In this document: piece by piece, positions 15,681-23,295 of the stretch
Position numbering within the stretch: the first letter of the stretch is position 1
Layout of the letters: each line of letters starts with the position of its first letter
Source: Saprospiraceae bacterium
GTDB taxonomy: Bacteria; Bacteroidota; Bacteroidia; Chitinophagales; Saprospiraceae
Direction: 5' to 3'
DNA length: 36,706 bases
Assembly (NCBI GenBank): GCA_027080725.1
Contig: JALWRC010000100.1
Span: 1-36,706 of the forward strand
Translations under genes and position numbers: made by a program
The notes under the pieces: generated by a model
Seen by the model: only the letters and a program-made list of their open reading frames with translations
What the model was told of the DNA's origin: nothing
The model's database searches: none

Positions 15681-18209
15681 ATGAAAAAATATTTACTCTT
15701 TCTCGCATTATTTATAGGACTTCAGGTATCCAATGCTCAAGACCAAATGTGGTTTTACGGGATGACTTCGGAAGGTACTCCTGGTGGGCAGGGCTCCATC
15801 TTCAAATTTACTCCTTCCGACGCTACCAAGCCCGTACTTGTCAAGGCGTTTGAGGTGGTCGCTCCCGGCAACAGTTCGGACAAGGTGGCCCTTAAAGAAT
15901 TGCCGGACGGACAGATTTGGGGTACTACAGGTTATGGAGGTAAGTACAACAGAGGTGTGCTGTTTAGCTATGACCCCAAGACCAACCGCTACTCCGTACG
16001 ACATGCTTTCAACGGAGAGGACGGAAGCACCGTGCTGTCAGGCATTCTATTGGGACAAGATAAAATGATCTACGGAGGCACTTTTAGAGGGGGAAAAGGG
16101 GACAGCGGTGTCGTCTATCGCTTTGACCCGGCGACCGATACCTACACCAAGCTTTTTGACTTGGCAGATTACCAAATCGCGGGGATTACGGACCGCCTGA
16201 CATGGCACAGCAACGGTAGAATCTACGGTTGTACCTATGTCGGCAAAAGCTTCGGGTCCATCTTCAGTTTTGATCCAAGCGACCCTAAAGCCATCACCAT
16301 AGAGCACCTGTTTGTACCGGGCGACGGCCAAAGGCCGGTAGGAGGCCTCACAGAGTATAAGGGGACATTGTACGGAGTCACCCGCTTGGGTGGAAGCAAT
16401 CGCCTGGGGGTCATGTACAGCTACGATCCGGCCTCCAAAAAACTAACCGTGCTCCGCCACCTCGACAAAGCAACCGGCTCTATTGGCGTGGGCGCCATGA
16501 CCTTGTATAAAGACAAGCTATATGGTATGCTGAGCAATGGAGGAGAGTCCAATTTCGGAGTCCTTTACTCCTTTGATCCAAATTCGAATACCTACAAAAA
16601 AATCACGTATTTCCCCGGGCCGGACACCAGTTTAGGGGTAACTCCATTGGGAGAACTCCATCTCACTCAAGACAACAAATTTATCGGTGTCACTAACAAT
16701 GGTAGCAAATATCGTGGCGGCGCCCTGTTTGAATTCGATCCTGAGACAGAGCAAATAAAGCAAATTGGAGCTTTCGACCCGGCGAATGGATACCACCCCA
16801 AAGGGGCGCCTGTCAGAGCTTCGGACGGAAAGATATATACGATTACATTGGATGGCGGCATCAACAGCTTGGGGGCCATCGTCGTTCAAGAGGACGAGAC
16901 AAGAGACCATCCTCCCACTAATCTCCTCTCCCTCAATAATTCTCCCGGAGGCGGCTCCCCTTGCGGTACATTCATACAAGCTTCCGACGGCATGATGTAT
17001 GGACTCGCGCGTTTTGGCGGCTCTCTTGGCCTTGGAGTGGCACTACAACTCGACCCCAAAACAGATAAGGTCAAGGTAATGGATGAATTCGATTGGATAA
17101 ATGGTGCTCGCCCCCTCAACGATTTTACGGAATACAACGGAAGGCTCTATTGTACCACCTCACTGGGGGGACCGGACGACAGATTGGGCAATGATCCGGC
17201 CGTCGGAGCGGTCAGCTCCCTGGATATGAAAACCTTCAAACTGCGCAAAGAAGCCCGGTTTGAAGTCGTATCCGGCAAGGCACCCGATGGGGGATTTCCC
17301 TATTCTAAACTCGTGCTGGCACCCAACAACAAGCTGTACGGGACCACCCAGCGTGGTGGTAAAAACGACTTGGGAGTCATCTTCGAATTTGATCCGGCTT
17401 CCCGAAAGATCAAAGCGGTTTACCACTTCGACCCCAATAGCGGATACCGCCCCATCGGAAGTATGGCACTGGGTGAAGACGGGTGGATGTACGGCATGGC
17501 CCAAAAAGGGGGTAAAAACCGAAAAGGGACCATATATAAGTTTAATTACAATACCAAGGAATTTGGAGTTATTGCTTCATTTGGAGGGCGTATTTCGGGC
17601 AAAAACGTACAGTCAGCTCTCCTCTACAACAACGGCATCCTGTATGGCACCTCTTTCGAAGGGGGCCGGTACCGAATGGGAACCATCTTCTATTACGACC
17701 TGAAGGAAGATAAGTTTAATCTCATCGCCAATATGGATGGCAAAATCGGTGCCTTCCCTTACGGTGGGATGAGTATGGGACCGGACGGCAAAATTTACAC
17801 TTTCATTTCATATGGCGGAAACTACAATTCCGGAACCGCTTTACGCATTGACCCGAAGACCAAGGACGTCGAAAAACTTTTTGAATTCGACCGGGAACTC
17901 GGTGCTGTGCCTTACTTTACTGCTCCCGGATTGTACAACCCATCCTTAGGTTCCAGTAATCCGTTGGAGGACGAGTTCACTGCAAGAGTTTATCCCAATC
18001 CGGCTTCAAAGAAGATTCACATCGCCATGCCGGATGAGAATATCTCCGGTATAACCGTCATCAATGACGCGGGAACCCAAGTACTATCCCAAAATCGACC
18101 GGATAATACGGTAGATGTATCCGGACTAAAACCCGGTCACTACACGATGCACATTCGATTAAAGAACAGTTCTAAACAAGTGTACGCCGCCTTTATCAAA
18201 ATAAATTAA
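15681..18209 (+). CDS. Secreted GloVer tandem-repeat protein with T9SS sorting domain
   Basis: An 842-residue exported protein. A signal peptide (MKKYLLFLALFIGLQVSNAQ) is followed by about fourteen repeats of roughly 45-60 residues with the core YGxTxxGGxxxxGxxFxxDP, for example YGVTRLGGSNRLGVMYSYDP and YGTTQRGGKNDLGVIFEFDP. This is the GloVer repeat type, which probably forms a beta-propeller or solenoid. The repeats at the tenth and fourteenth positions are more divergent. The last 75 residues or so (from ARVYPNPASKK) are a type A C-terminal domain that sends proteins through the type IX secretion system to the cell surface. No catalytic site is seen, so the function is unknown; surface binding is a guess. 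The gene stands alone and is followed by a palindrome-rich noncoding stretch. Confidence 0.88.
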   Translation: MKKYLLFLALFIGLQVSNAQDQMWFYGMTSEGTPGGQGSIFKFTPSDATKPVLVKAFEVVAPGNSSDKVALKELPDGQIWGTTGYGGKYNRGVLFSYDPKTNRYSVRHAFNGEDGSTVLSGILLGQDKMIYGGTFRGGKGDSGVVYRFDPATDTYTKLFDLADYQIAGITDRLTWHSNGRIYGCTYVGKSFGSIFSFDPSDPKAITIEHLFVPGDGQRPVGGLTEYKGTLYGVTRLGGSNRLGVMYSYDPASKKLTVLRHLDKATGSIGVGAMTLYKDKLYGMLSNGGESNFGVLYSFDPNSNTYKKITYFPGPDTSLGVTPLGELHLTQDNKFIGVTNNGSKYRGGALFEFDPETEQIKQIGAFDPANGYHPKGAPVRASDGKIYTITLDGGINSLGAIVVQEDETRDHPPTNLLSLNNSPGGGSPCGTFIQASDGMMYGLARFGGSLGLGVALQLDPKTDKVKVMDEFDWINGARPLNDFTEYNGRLYCTTSLGGPDDRLGNDPAVGAVSSLDMKTFKLRKEARFEVVSGKAPDGGFPYSKLVLAPNNKLYGTTQRGGKNDLGVIFEFDPASRKIKAVYHFDPNSGYRPIGSMALGEDGWMYGMAQKGGKNRKGTIYKFNYNTKEFGVIASFGGRISGKNVQSALLYNNGILYGTSFEGGRYRMGTIFYYDLKEDKFNLIANMDGKIGAFPYGGMSMGPDGKIYTFISYGGNYNSGTALRIDPKTKDVEKLFEFDRELGAVPYFTAPGLYNPSLGSSNPLEDEFTARVYPNPASKKIHIAMPDENISGITVINDAGTQVLSQNRPDNTVDVSGLKPGHYTMHIRLKNSSKQVYAAFIKIN

Positions 18210-18211
18210 TC

Positions 18212-18357
18212 TTGAGATTACTCCGAAAAGGCCCTTTATTGCCAAACTCTTCGTTGTCAATAGTTTTTAACTCCTCATTAACATCGAGTTAACTGCGGGT
18301 TAAAAACTACCGCCGCCTCTATTTTGACAAAAATTGCACTTTTCGGAGTGAGCTCAA
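18212..18357. repeat. Nested inverted repeats after the GloVer gene
   Basis: Beginning 3 bases after the stop codon, an outer inverted repeat pairs 18212-18230 with 18339-18357 (16 of 19 positions; the core ACTCCGAAAAG / CTTTTCGGAGT is a perfect 11 bp). Inside it, TAGTTTTTAAC (18261-18271) pairs perfectly with GTTAAAAACTA (18299-18309). The whole could fold as one long hairpin in the 3' untranslated region, or be a small non-autonomous element with terminal repeats. No target duplication is evident. Confidence 0.6.
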
Positions 18358-18370
18358 TCCTGAAAATATT

Positions 18371-18414
18371 ATAATGTAAAAGGCACATACCGGAGTATGG
18401 GCCTTTTGCATTAT
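18371..18414. terminator. Hairpin, probable bidirectional terminator
   Basis: ATAATGTAAAAGGC (18371-18384) pairs with GCCTTTTGCATTAT (18401-18414), 13 of 14 positions, with a 16-base middle that extends the stem partly (ACATAC / GTATGG). There is no long T-run after it; a T4 and A4 lie inside the stem arms. It may end the GloVer transcript after the nested repeats. Confidence 0.5.
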
Positions 18415-18720
18415 AGCATAGTCTTGACCGGTATTGAAATGGGGGGTACTAAAAGAAAAATCCATCTGCAGGGAATAACGTCACGATTTGAATTAGACGT
18501 GAATTCGTTCTTTTGAATATCCAACAAGGATTAACAAACGCGGATTTCAGAAGTAATCTATCGAGCGTGCGCCTATACTACATATAGCGCGGAGCAAATT
18601 CGCAAATCTCCAATCGATTCTGCGTGATAAATCTTCTTGTAAATCTCCGATCCCAAGTCTTCCTTCGTCAGCTTTGGGATAGGAGTTTTTCCCAGCCGTT
18701 TGTCTTAGGTTATTGCTCTT

Positions 18721-18732
18721 TGTAATACACAC
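18721..18732 (+). promoter_or_regulatory. Recurrent word TGTAATACACAC, site 1
   Basis: Exact 12-mer found three times in the window, each in noncoding DNA and pointing toward the next gene. Here it ends 37 nt upstream of the MATE -7 box. Confidence 0.4.
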
Positions 18733-18769
18733 CATAGACAAGCCCCGCCCCTATAACACAAACAACTCC

Positions 18770-18777
18770 TATCTTCG
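18770..18777 (+). promoter_or_regulatory. -7-like box of MATE gene (TATCTTCG)
   Basis: TATCTTCG differs from TAnnTTTG at one place. It lies only 12 nt before the ATG at 18782, so transcripts would be nearly leaderless, or translation starts at the in-frame ATG 18797. Confidence 0.45.
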
Positions 18778-18781
18778 CGCC

Positions 18782-20086
18782 ATGAATAAAGCATCCATGG
18801 ATAAAGCTATTTTCCGGTTGACGTTGCCCAATATCATGAGCAATATATCGGTACCACTTCTCAGTTCAGTGGATACGGCATTAATGGGGACACTCACGCC
18901 ATTGCACATTGGAGCGATTGGCATCGGGAGCATGTTGTTTAATTTTCTCTACTGGAACCTCGGTTTTTTGCGCATGGGAACTACGGGTTTTACCGCTCAA
19001 GCATATGGCAAAGGGGACAATACCGAGATGAGCTCCATACTGATTCGCGCGCTCTTGTTGTCTGTAGGTTTAGCTGTACTCCTTTTGGTATTCCGGTTTT
19101 ATCTCGGGGGGTTAGCTTTCCGGTTTATGCAAATCGAAGCGGACATTCTACCGATTGCAAGCACTTATTTTTATATCCGGATGTGGGCTGCCCCTGCCAC
19201 GTTGGGATTGTATGTGCTCATGGGTTGGTATTTTGGACTCCAAAATGCGTTTATCCCCCTTGCTTTGACAATCGTAAGCAATGTGGTCAACATCGTGCTC
19301 AGCTATTATTTTGTCATCCATCTGCACATGGCCGCTGCGGGAGTGGCATGGGGGACCGTCATCGCCCAATACATCACCTTTTTCGCGGGATTGTTATTTC
19401 TCTTCAAATACAAAGACCTGTTGAACCATTTCCAAGCGAAAGCACTATTGCACCTGCGGCCTTTTGTCCACTTCCTACGGGTCAATAGGGATATATTCAT
19501 CAGAACACTGGTATTAACCGGTGTTTTTGCCTGGCTTTACCGGTATTCTGCCTCCAGGGGCGCCCTCTTCCTTGCCGTTACGGTCATCATCCTTCAATTT
19601 CTCAATTGGATGTCCTATGCTTTGGATGGATTTGCTTATGCCGCCGAAAGCCTTACCGGAAGGTTTTATGGCGCCGGAGAAACTCGGTTGACCCATCGAG
19701 TCATCCGGAGAATATTCTTTTGGTCCGGGTGGATGGCTTTAGGTATTAGCGTCATTTATGGAATCGGTTTCCATTGGATCGCCGGGATATTTACCCAAGA
19801 TGCTCCATTGCTGGAAGCCTTAAAGCCCTATCGACTTTGGATGGCTGTTTTCCCACTTATTGGCGTCGCCAGTTACATATGGGATGGGGTTTTTATCGGC
19901 CTGACCGCCTCCAAATCCATGCGCAACAGCATGGTGCTGTCGGGGATTTTTTTCTTCGTTACCCTGTATTTGAGTGAGGGGATTTGGCCTGCGTATGCAC
20001 TTTGGGTAGCATTAATGGTATTTCTTATTGCGCGCGGAGTATTCCAGACGTATATTTATCTAAACAAAGGCGTACAAATGGATTAG
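18782..20086 (+). CDS. MATE family efflux transporter
   Basis: An inner-membrane multidrug and toxin extrusion protein of 434 residues with about twelve hydrophobic helices in two bundles. It is of the DinF-like type (start MDKAIFRLTLPNIMSNISVPLLSSVDTALMG), with the Asp in SVDTALMG of helix 1 characteristic of that branch. It would exchange cations (sodium or protons) for organic compounds; the substrate is unknown. An in-frame ATG at 18713 exists but lies upstream of the promoter-like box, so 18782 is used; 18797 (MDKAIF) is also possible. The stop is 1 bp from the stop of the convergent polyprenyl synthase gene. The gene is preceded by the recurrent TGTAATACACAC word. Confidence 0.9.
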   Translation: MNKASMDKAIFRLTLPNIMSNISVPLLSSVDTALMGTLTPLHIGAIGIGSMLFNFLYWNLGFLRMGTTGFTAQAYGKGDNTEMSSILIRALLLSVGLAVLLLVFRFYLGGLAFRFMQIEADILPIASTYFYIRMWAAPATLGLYVLMGWYFGLQNAFIPLALTIVSNVVNIVLSYYFVIHLHMAAAGVAWGTVIAQYITFFAGLLFLFKYKDLLNHFQAKALLHLRPFVHFLRVNRDIFIRTLVLTGVFAWLYRYSASRGALFLAVTVIILQFLNWMSYALDGFAYAAESLTGRFYGAGETRLTHRVIRRIFFWSGWMALGISVIYGIGFHWIAGIFTQDAPLLEALKPYRLWMAVFPLIGVASYIWDGVFIGLTASKSMRNSMVLSGIFFFVTLYLSEGIWPAYALWVALMVFLIARGVFQTYIYLNKGVQMD

Positions 20087-20087
20087 C

Positions 20088-21062
20088 TCACTTCTTCCTA
20101 TCGGTCACATAATAACACAATTGGGCCAGGGCCGCTTTGCTTTCCGAATCTTCCAATGGCTCCATCTCCGACAGTGCCAATGTCCGGTAATGCAGCATCT
20201 TTTCACGCGCGTACTCCACTCCCCCTTTCTCCGCGATCCAATCAAAAAGACGGTGTAATTCCGTCCGTGTTTTTTTCTTTTTAGCGATGAGACGCTGCAT
20301 TTGCTTTCGGTCGCTCATCTCCGAATGGGACAATGCATAAATGACAGGTAGTGTTATCTTGCGATCGAGCAGGTCTTGCCCACGGGTTTTACCCGTACTT
20401 CCCTCCATATCCAACAAGTCGTCTTTAATCTGAAATGCCATCCCCAAGTACATCCCGAAAGATTCCATCCTCTTAATGGCATCTTGGGAGTCTGTCACTG
20501 ATGCAGCACCTGCAGCACATGCCGCCGCAAGCAAAGAAGCGGTCTTGCCCTTGATAATGTCCATATACACCTCTTCCGTCAAATCGGGTTTTCGCGATTT
20601 CTCCATCTGCAACAACTCCCCCTCACTCATGGATTTGACGGCACGGGAAAGTATTTCCAAAATGGTGTAATACTTATTCTCCAACGCCAGAAGCATCCCA
20701 CGGGAGAGGAGAAAATCACCCACCAAAACCGAAGCTTTATTCTTCCACAGGGCGTTAATGGTAAACCATCCCCGCCTTTTGTCGGCCTCATCGACCACAT
20801 CATCGTGTACCAGTGTCGCCGTGTGCAATAACTCGAGTAATGCCGCAGCGGTATGGGACTTTTGGACTATCGGACCGTTGGCTTTTGCAGACAGCAATAC
20901 CAGCAGAGGGCGGATTTGCTTCCCTTTGGTCTTGACCAGGTATTTCAATACCCAATTCAAAAGCCCAATCCTGCTTTGCATCACCTCCTTAAAATACCGG
21001 TCAAAAACTTTCAGCTCCGTCCGGACGGGTTCTCTAATGCTCTTAAGCGATACTGCAGTCAT
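20088..21062 (-). CDS. ispB: Polyprenyl diphosphate synthase
   Basis: A trans-isoprenyl diphosphate synthase, 324 residues, that elongates allylic diphosphates with IPP to make the quinone side chain. Both aspartate motifs are visible: HDDVVDEADKRRG from Asp87 (first DDxxD, wider spacing) and FQIKDDLLDMEG near residue 217 (second). The GKQIRP motif at about 47-52 binds IPP. Chain length cannot be read with certainty; a long-chain (octaprenyl/heptaprenyl, menaquinone) product is likely, as a single such enzyme is common in the phylum. mvaD in the same window supplies the mevalonate-derived IPP. A TATCTTTG promoter lies 28 bp upstream. Confidence 0.9.
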   Translation of the reverse strand: MTAVSLKSIREPVRTELKVFDRYFKEVMQSRIGLLNWVLKYLVKTKGKQIRPLLVLLSAKANGPIVQKSHTAAALLELLHTATLVHDDVVDEADKRRGWFTINALWKNKASVLVGDFLLSRGMLLALENKYYTILEILSRAVKSMSEGELLQMEKSRKPDLTEEVYMDIIKGKTASLLAAACAAGAASVTDSQDAIKRMESFGMYLGMAFQIKDDLLDMEGSTGKTRGQDLLDRKITLPVIYALSHSEMSDRKQMQRLIAKKKKTRTELHRLFDWIAEKGGVEYAREKMLHYRTLALSEMEPLEDSESKAALAQLCYYVTDRKK

Positions 21063-21089
21063 ATTTGGTTATTCGATAGAATAGAGCAG

Positions 21090-21097
21090 CAAAGATA
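21090..21097 (-). promoter_or_regulatory. -7 box of polyprenyl synthase promoter (TATCTTTG)
   Basis: Perfect TAnnTTTG on the minus strand, 28 bp before the ATG at 21062; leader about 20 nt. Confidence 0.6.
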
Positions 21098-21162
21098 ACC
21101 CTATTGGGTAAACTCCGCAGGGGTTCCTGCGTTCAAATAGTATAAATAGATAAACATAATCA

Positions 21163-21175
21163 ACCATTTCATACC
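21163..21175 (-). repeat. 13-mer, exact, directly before the hydrolase start codon
   Basis: ACCATTTCATACC on the plus strand, immediately followed by the ATG at 21176. With the copy in dapA it shares 18 bases (through ATGAA). Confidence 0.85.
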
Positions 21176-22012
21176 ATGAATATAAGACCCAATATCCACC
21201 TCACCGGAGCCGGCAACAGACCATTTCTGCTCGATCTGTACGTCGCCGACACCCCCAATGGTCACCTACTGATCTTTTGTCATGGATTTAAGGGCTTCAA
21301 GGACTGGGGGGGCTGGCATGAAATGGCAAAGTATTTTGCTTCGAATGGATTTCATTTCGTCAAGTTTAATTTCTCCCACAATGGGACTACACCGGATGCA
21401 CCCCTGGATTTTGACGATTTGACGGCCTTCGGCAACAACACCTTCTCCAAGGAGCTATTTGACCTGGAATGCGTACTCGATTGGGTACAACAAGAAAAAG
21501 AATCCGGACGGCTGGACTACCAACACATCCACCTCCTCGGCCATAGTCGAAGTGGCCCGATCGTACTCGTCAAAGGACAGGAGTCCCCCCGGATTGCCTC
21601 TGTTACGACCTGGGCCGGAGTCGCTGACCTCAAGGGGATGCTTACGCGGCACACGATAGAAACCTGGAAAAAAGAAGGAGTCATTTATATCGCCAACGCT
21701 CGCACCAACCAACAAATGCCCCTTTTCTTTTCCTTGTATGAAGACTACATGTCCAATGCATCCAGATTGGACCTCCGCCAACTTCCAAAGTCGCGCCCCA
21801 TCCCCACTCACATCATTCACGGAGATATCGATCAGGTCGTCCCGATAGAAGCGGCCTACCAACTCCAATCCTTCTTTTCCCGGGCCAAAGTAGACATTAT
21901 CAAGGGTGCCGGCCACACCTTTGGATGTAAGCACCCTCAAGATACGCCTTTGGCTGAAGCTGCAAGAGAGCTAATAACATTGACTTCCTCATTTATCTTG
22001 GACATGACCTAA
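21176..22012 (+). CDS. Alpha/beta hydrolase, serine type
   Basis: A cytosolic alpha/beta hydrolase of 278 residues. The oxyanion region HGFKGFKDWGGW lies near residues 36-47, the nucleophile Ser124 in LGHSRSG, the acid probably in HGDIDQVVP near 216, and the catalytic His in GAGHTFG near 244. This layout fits dipeptidyl-peptidase/BAAT-like or esterase-like hydrolases; the substrate is unknown. The ATG used directly follows an exact copy of the 13-mer (ACCATTTCATACC then ATG), so that word forms the translation-start context. No strong -7 box is visible upstream; TATAAATAG near 21141 is a weak candidate. The neighbours are unrelated in function. Confidence 0.82.
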   Translation: MNIRPNIHLTGAGNRPFLLDLYVADTPNGHLLIFCHGFKGFKDWGGWHEMAKYFASNGFHFVKFNFSHNGTTPDAPLDFDDLTAFGNNTFSKELFDLECVLDWVQQEKESGRLDYQHIHLLGHSRSGPIVLVKGQESPRIASVTTWAGVADLKGMLTRHTIETWKKEGVIYIANARTNQQMPLFFSLYEDYMSNASRLDLRQLPKSRPIPTHIIHGDIDQVVPIEAAYQLQSFFSRAKVDIIKGAGHTFGCKHPQDTPLAEAARELITLTSSFILDMT

Positions 22013-22325
22013 GTGGTGCCTGTAAGAAAACTCTTATAATTAGAAATGCATCTTCTGATGTATAGTTCGTTCCGAATACGGGGGACAGTCCCGGAGCGTT
22101 ATTAGATGAGGAGCTCTTTCTCGAAGCGAAGGTCCCGGTCATCTTCCTTCCTTCTTGAGATCGGGCAAAGCGGAAAAAACACCTCATCTGACAGACAGAA
22201 AAATGCTATTTTTCTCTGAATATACGCTCTCAATTGGGAGATATACCGTGGTACAATCACAGTTCGAACAAAGAATATGAGGTTTATTCTGAATAGGCGC
22301 TTCATTGCGCATCAAATCACAAAGG
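22013..22325. other. Intergenic region, no supported gene
   Basis: It lies downstream of both the hydrolase and metF. A minus-strand frame of 67 codons (22305-22102) has no recognisable family, no promoter and many Arg residues from out-of-frame reading, so I do not call it. No clear terminator hairpin with a T-run is seen. Confidence 0.35.
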
Positions 22326-23288
22326 TCATCCGAACACCGCGCGGATGATTTGCACGACATTACCCGGTTTTCCCATGGTATAATAATGGAGCATCGGCAC
22401 CCCTGCCTCCATGAGTTCCTTAGATTGCTCGATGGCCCAATCTATCCCGATTTGGTAGGCTTGTTTGTCGTCCTCACATGCGATCAACCGCTCAACGAGA
22501 GGATCGGGTAAGCTCACATGAAAGGTCTTAGGAATGGCTTTAATTTGCTTTCGTCTGGAGATGGGCTTTATTCCCGGGATGATGGGGACCTCTATCCCAA
22601 TCTCCCGGCATTGGTCCACAAAATCAAAGTATTTTTGGTTATCAAAGAACATTTGGGTAACGATATAATCGGCCCCGGCATCTATTTTGGCTTTCAGGTT
22701 GCGCAAATCAATGTTAAAATTAGGGGCTTCGTAATGCTTTTCGGGATAGCCGGCGACCCCAATACAAAAATCTGTCGGGTTGGGCTCGATGAGTTCATCA
22801 TCGAGATAGATACCCCGATTCATATCCGTCACCTGTTTGACCAAGTCCACGGCGTATTTATGCCCTCCCTTCTCCGGGGTAAAATGCTTCATATTGGGGG
22901 GAGGGTCTCCCCTGAGTAGAAGTAGGTTTTGGATGCCGAGATAATGCAAATCTACCAAGGCGTATTCGGTCTCTTCCCGGGTAAAACCCCCACAAATGAG
23001 ATGAGGGACCACCTCTATACCCATCTTATAACGGATAGCTGCAGAGATGCCTACCGTACCCGGACGCTTGCGCAATGTGATTTTCTCGATGGTGCCGTCC
23101 GGACGTTCGCGATAGACCTTTTCTTGTTGATGGTAAGTGACATTTATCATGGCCGGTTGACACTCGACCAAAGGGGTCAGCCGGTCAAACAGTTGCTCAA
23201 AAGACTGCCCCACCAACGGGGGCATGATCTCGATAGAGAGCAAGGTTTTATTTGATTGAGCGAGAAGGTCTGTCAGTTTCATATACAC
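22326..23288 (-). CDS. metF: 5,10-methylenetetrahydrofolate reductase
   Basis: An FAD-dependent (beta/alpha)8 enzyme that makes 5-methyl-tetrahydrofolate, the methyl donor for MetH. It has 320 residues (E. coli MetF 296). Recognisable parts are the N-terminal SIEIMPP (family SFE.FPP, catalytic Glu), MINVTYH, the VPHLICGGFTREE strand, LLLRGDPPP (FAD-binding), FCIGVAGYPEKH, and DAGADYIVTQMFFD. It starts 7 bp after the metH stop, so the two form one transcript under the SAM riboswitch upstream of metH. The order metH-metF matches substrate supply. Confidence 0.95.
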   Translation of the reverse strand: MYMKLTDLLAQSNKTLLSIEIMPPLVGQSFEQLFDRLTPLVECQPAMINVTYHQQEKVYRERPDGTIEKITLRKRPGTVGISAAIRYKMGIEVVPHLICGGFTREETEYALVDLHYLGIQNLLLLRGDPPPNMKHFTPEKGGHKYAVDLVKQVTDMNRGIYLDDELIEPNPTDFCIGVAGYPEKHYEAPNFNIDLRNLKAKIDAGADYIVTQMFFDNQKYFDFVDQCREIGIEVPIIPGIKPISRRKQIKAIPKTFHVSLPDPLVERLIACEDDKQAYQIGIDWAIEQSKELMEAGVPMLHYYTMGKPGNVVQIIRAVFG

Positions 23289-23295
23289 TATCGGT

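Larger units (their letters stand above)
18415..18781. other. Intergenic region before the MATE gene
   Basis: No gene is supported. It contains a small hairpin around 18570-18591 (GCGCCTATA / TATAGCGC, one bulge), the recurrent word TGTAATACACAC (18721-18732) and the MATE promoter box at 18770. Confidence 0.4.

Noticed and set aside
21315-21327. GGCATGAAATGGC in the hydrolase as a 13-mer copy
   Set aside because: Two mismatches; it could be a relic but is not counted.
22102-22305. Minus-strand ORF of 67 codons between the hydrolase and metF
   Set aside because: No family, promoter or sensible composition; probably chance.
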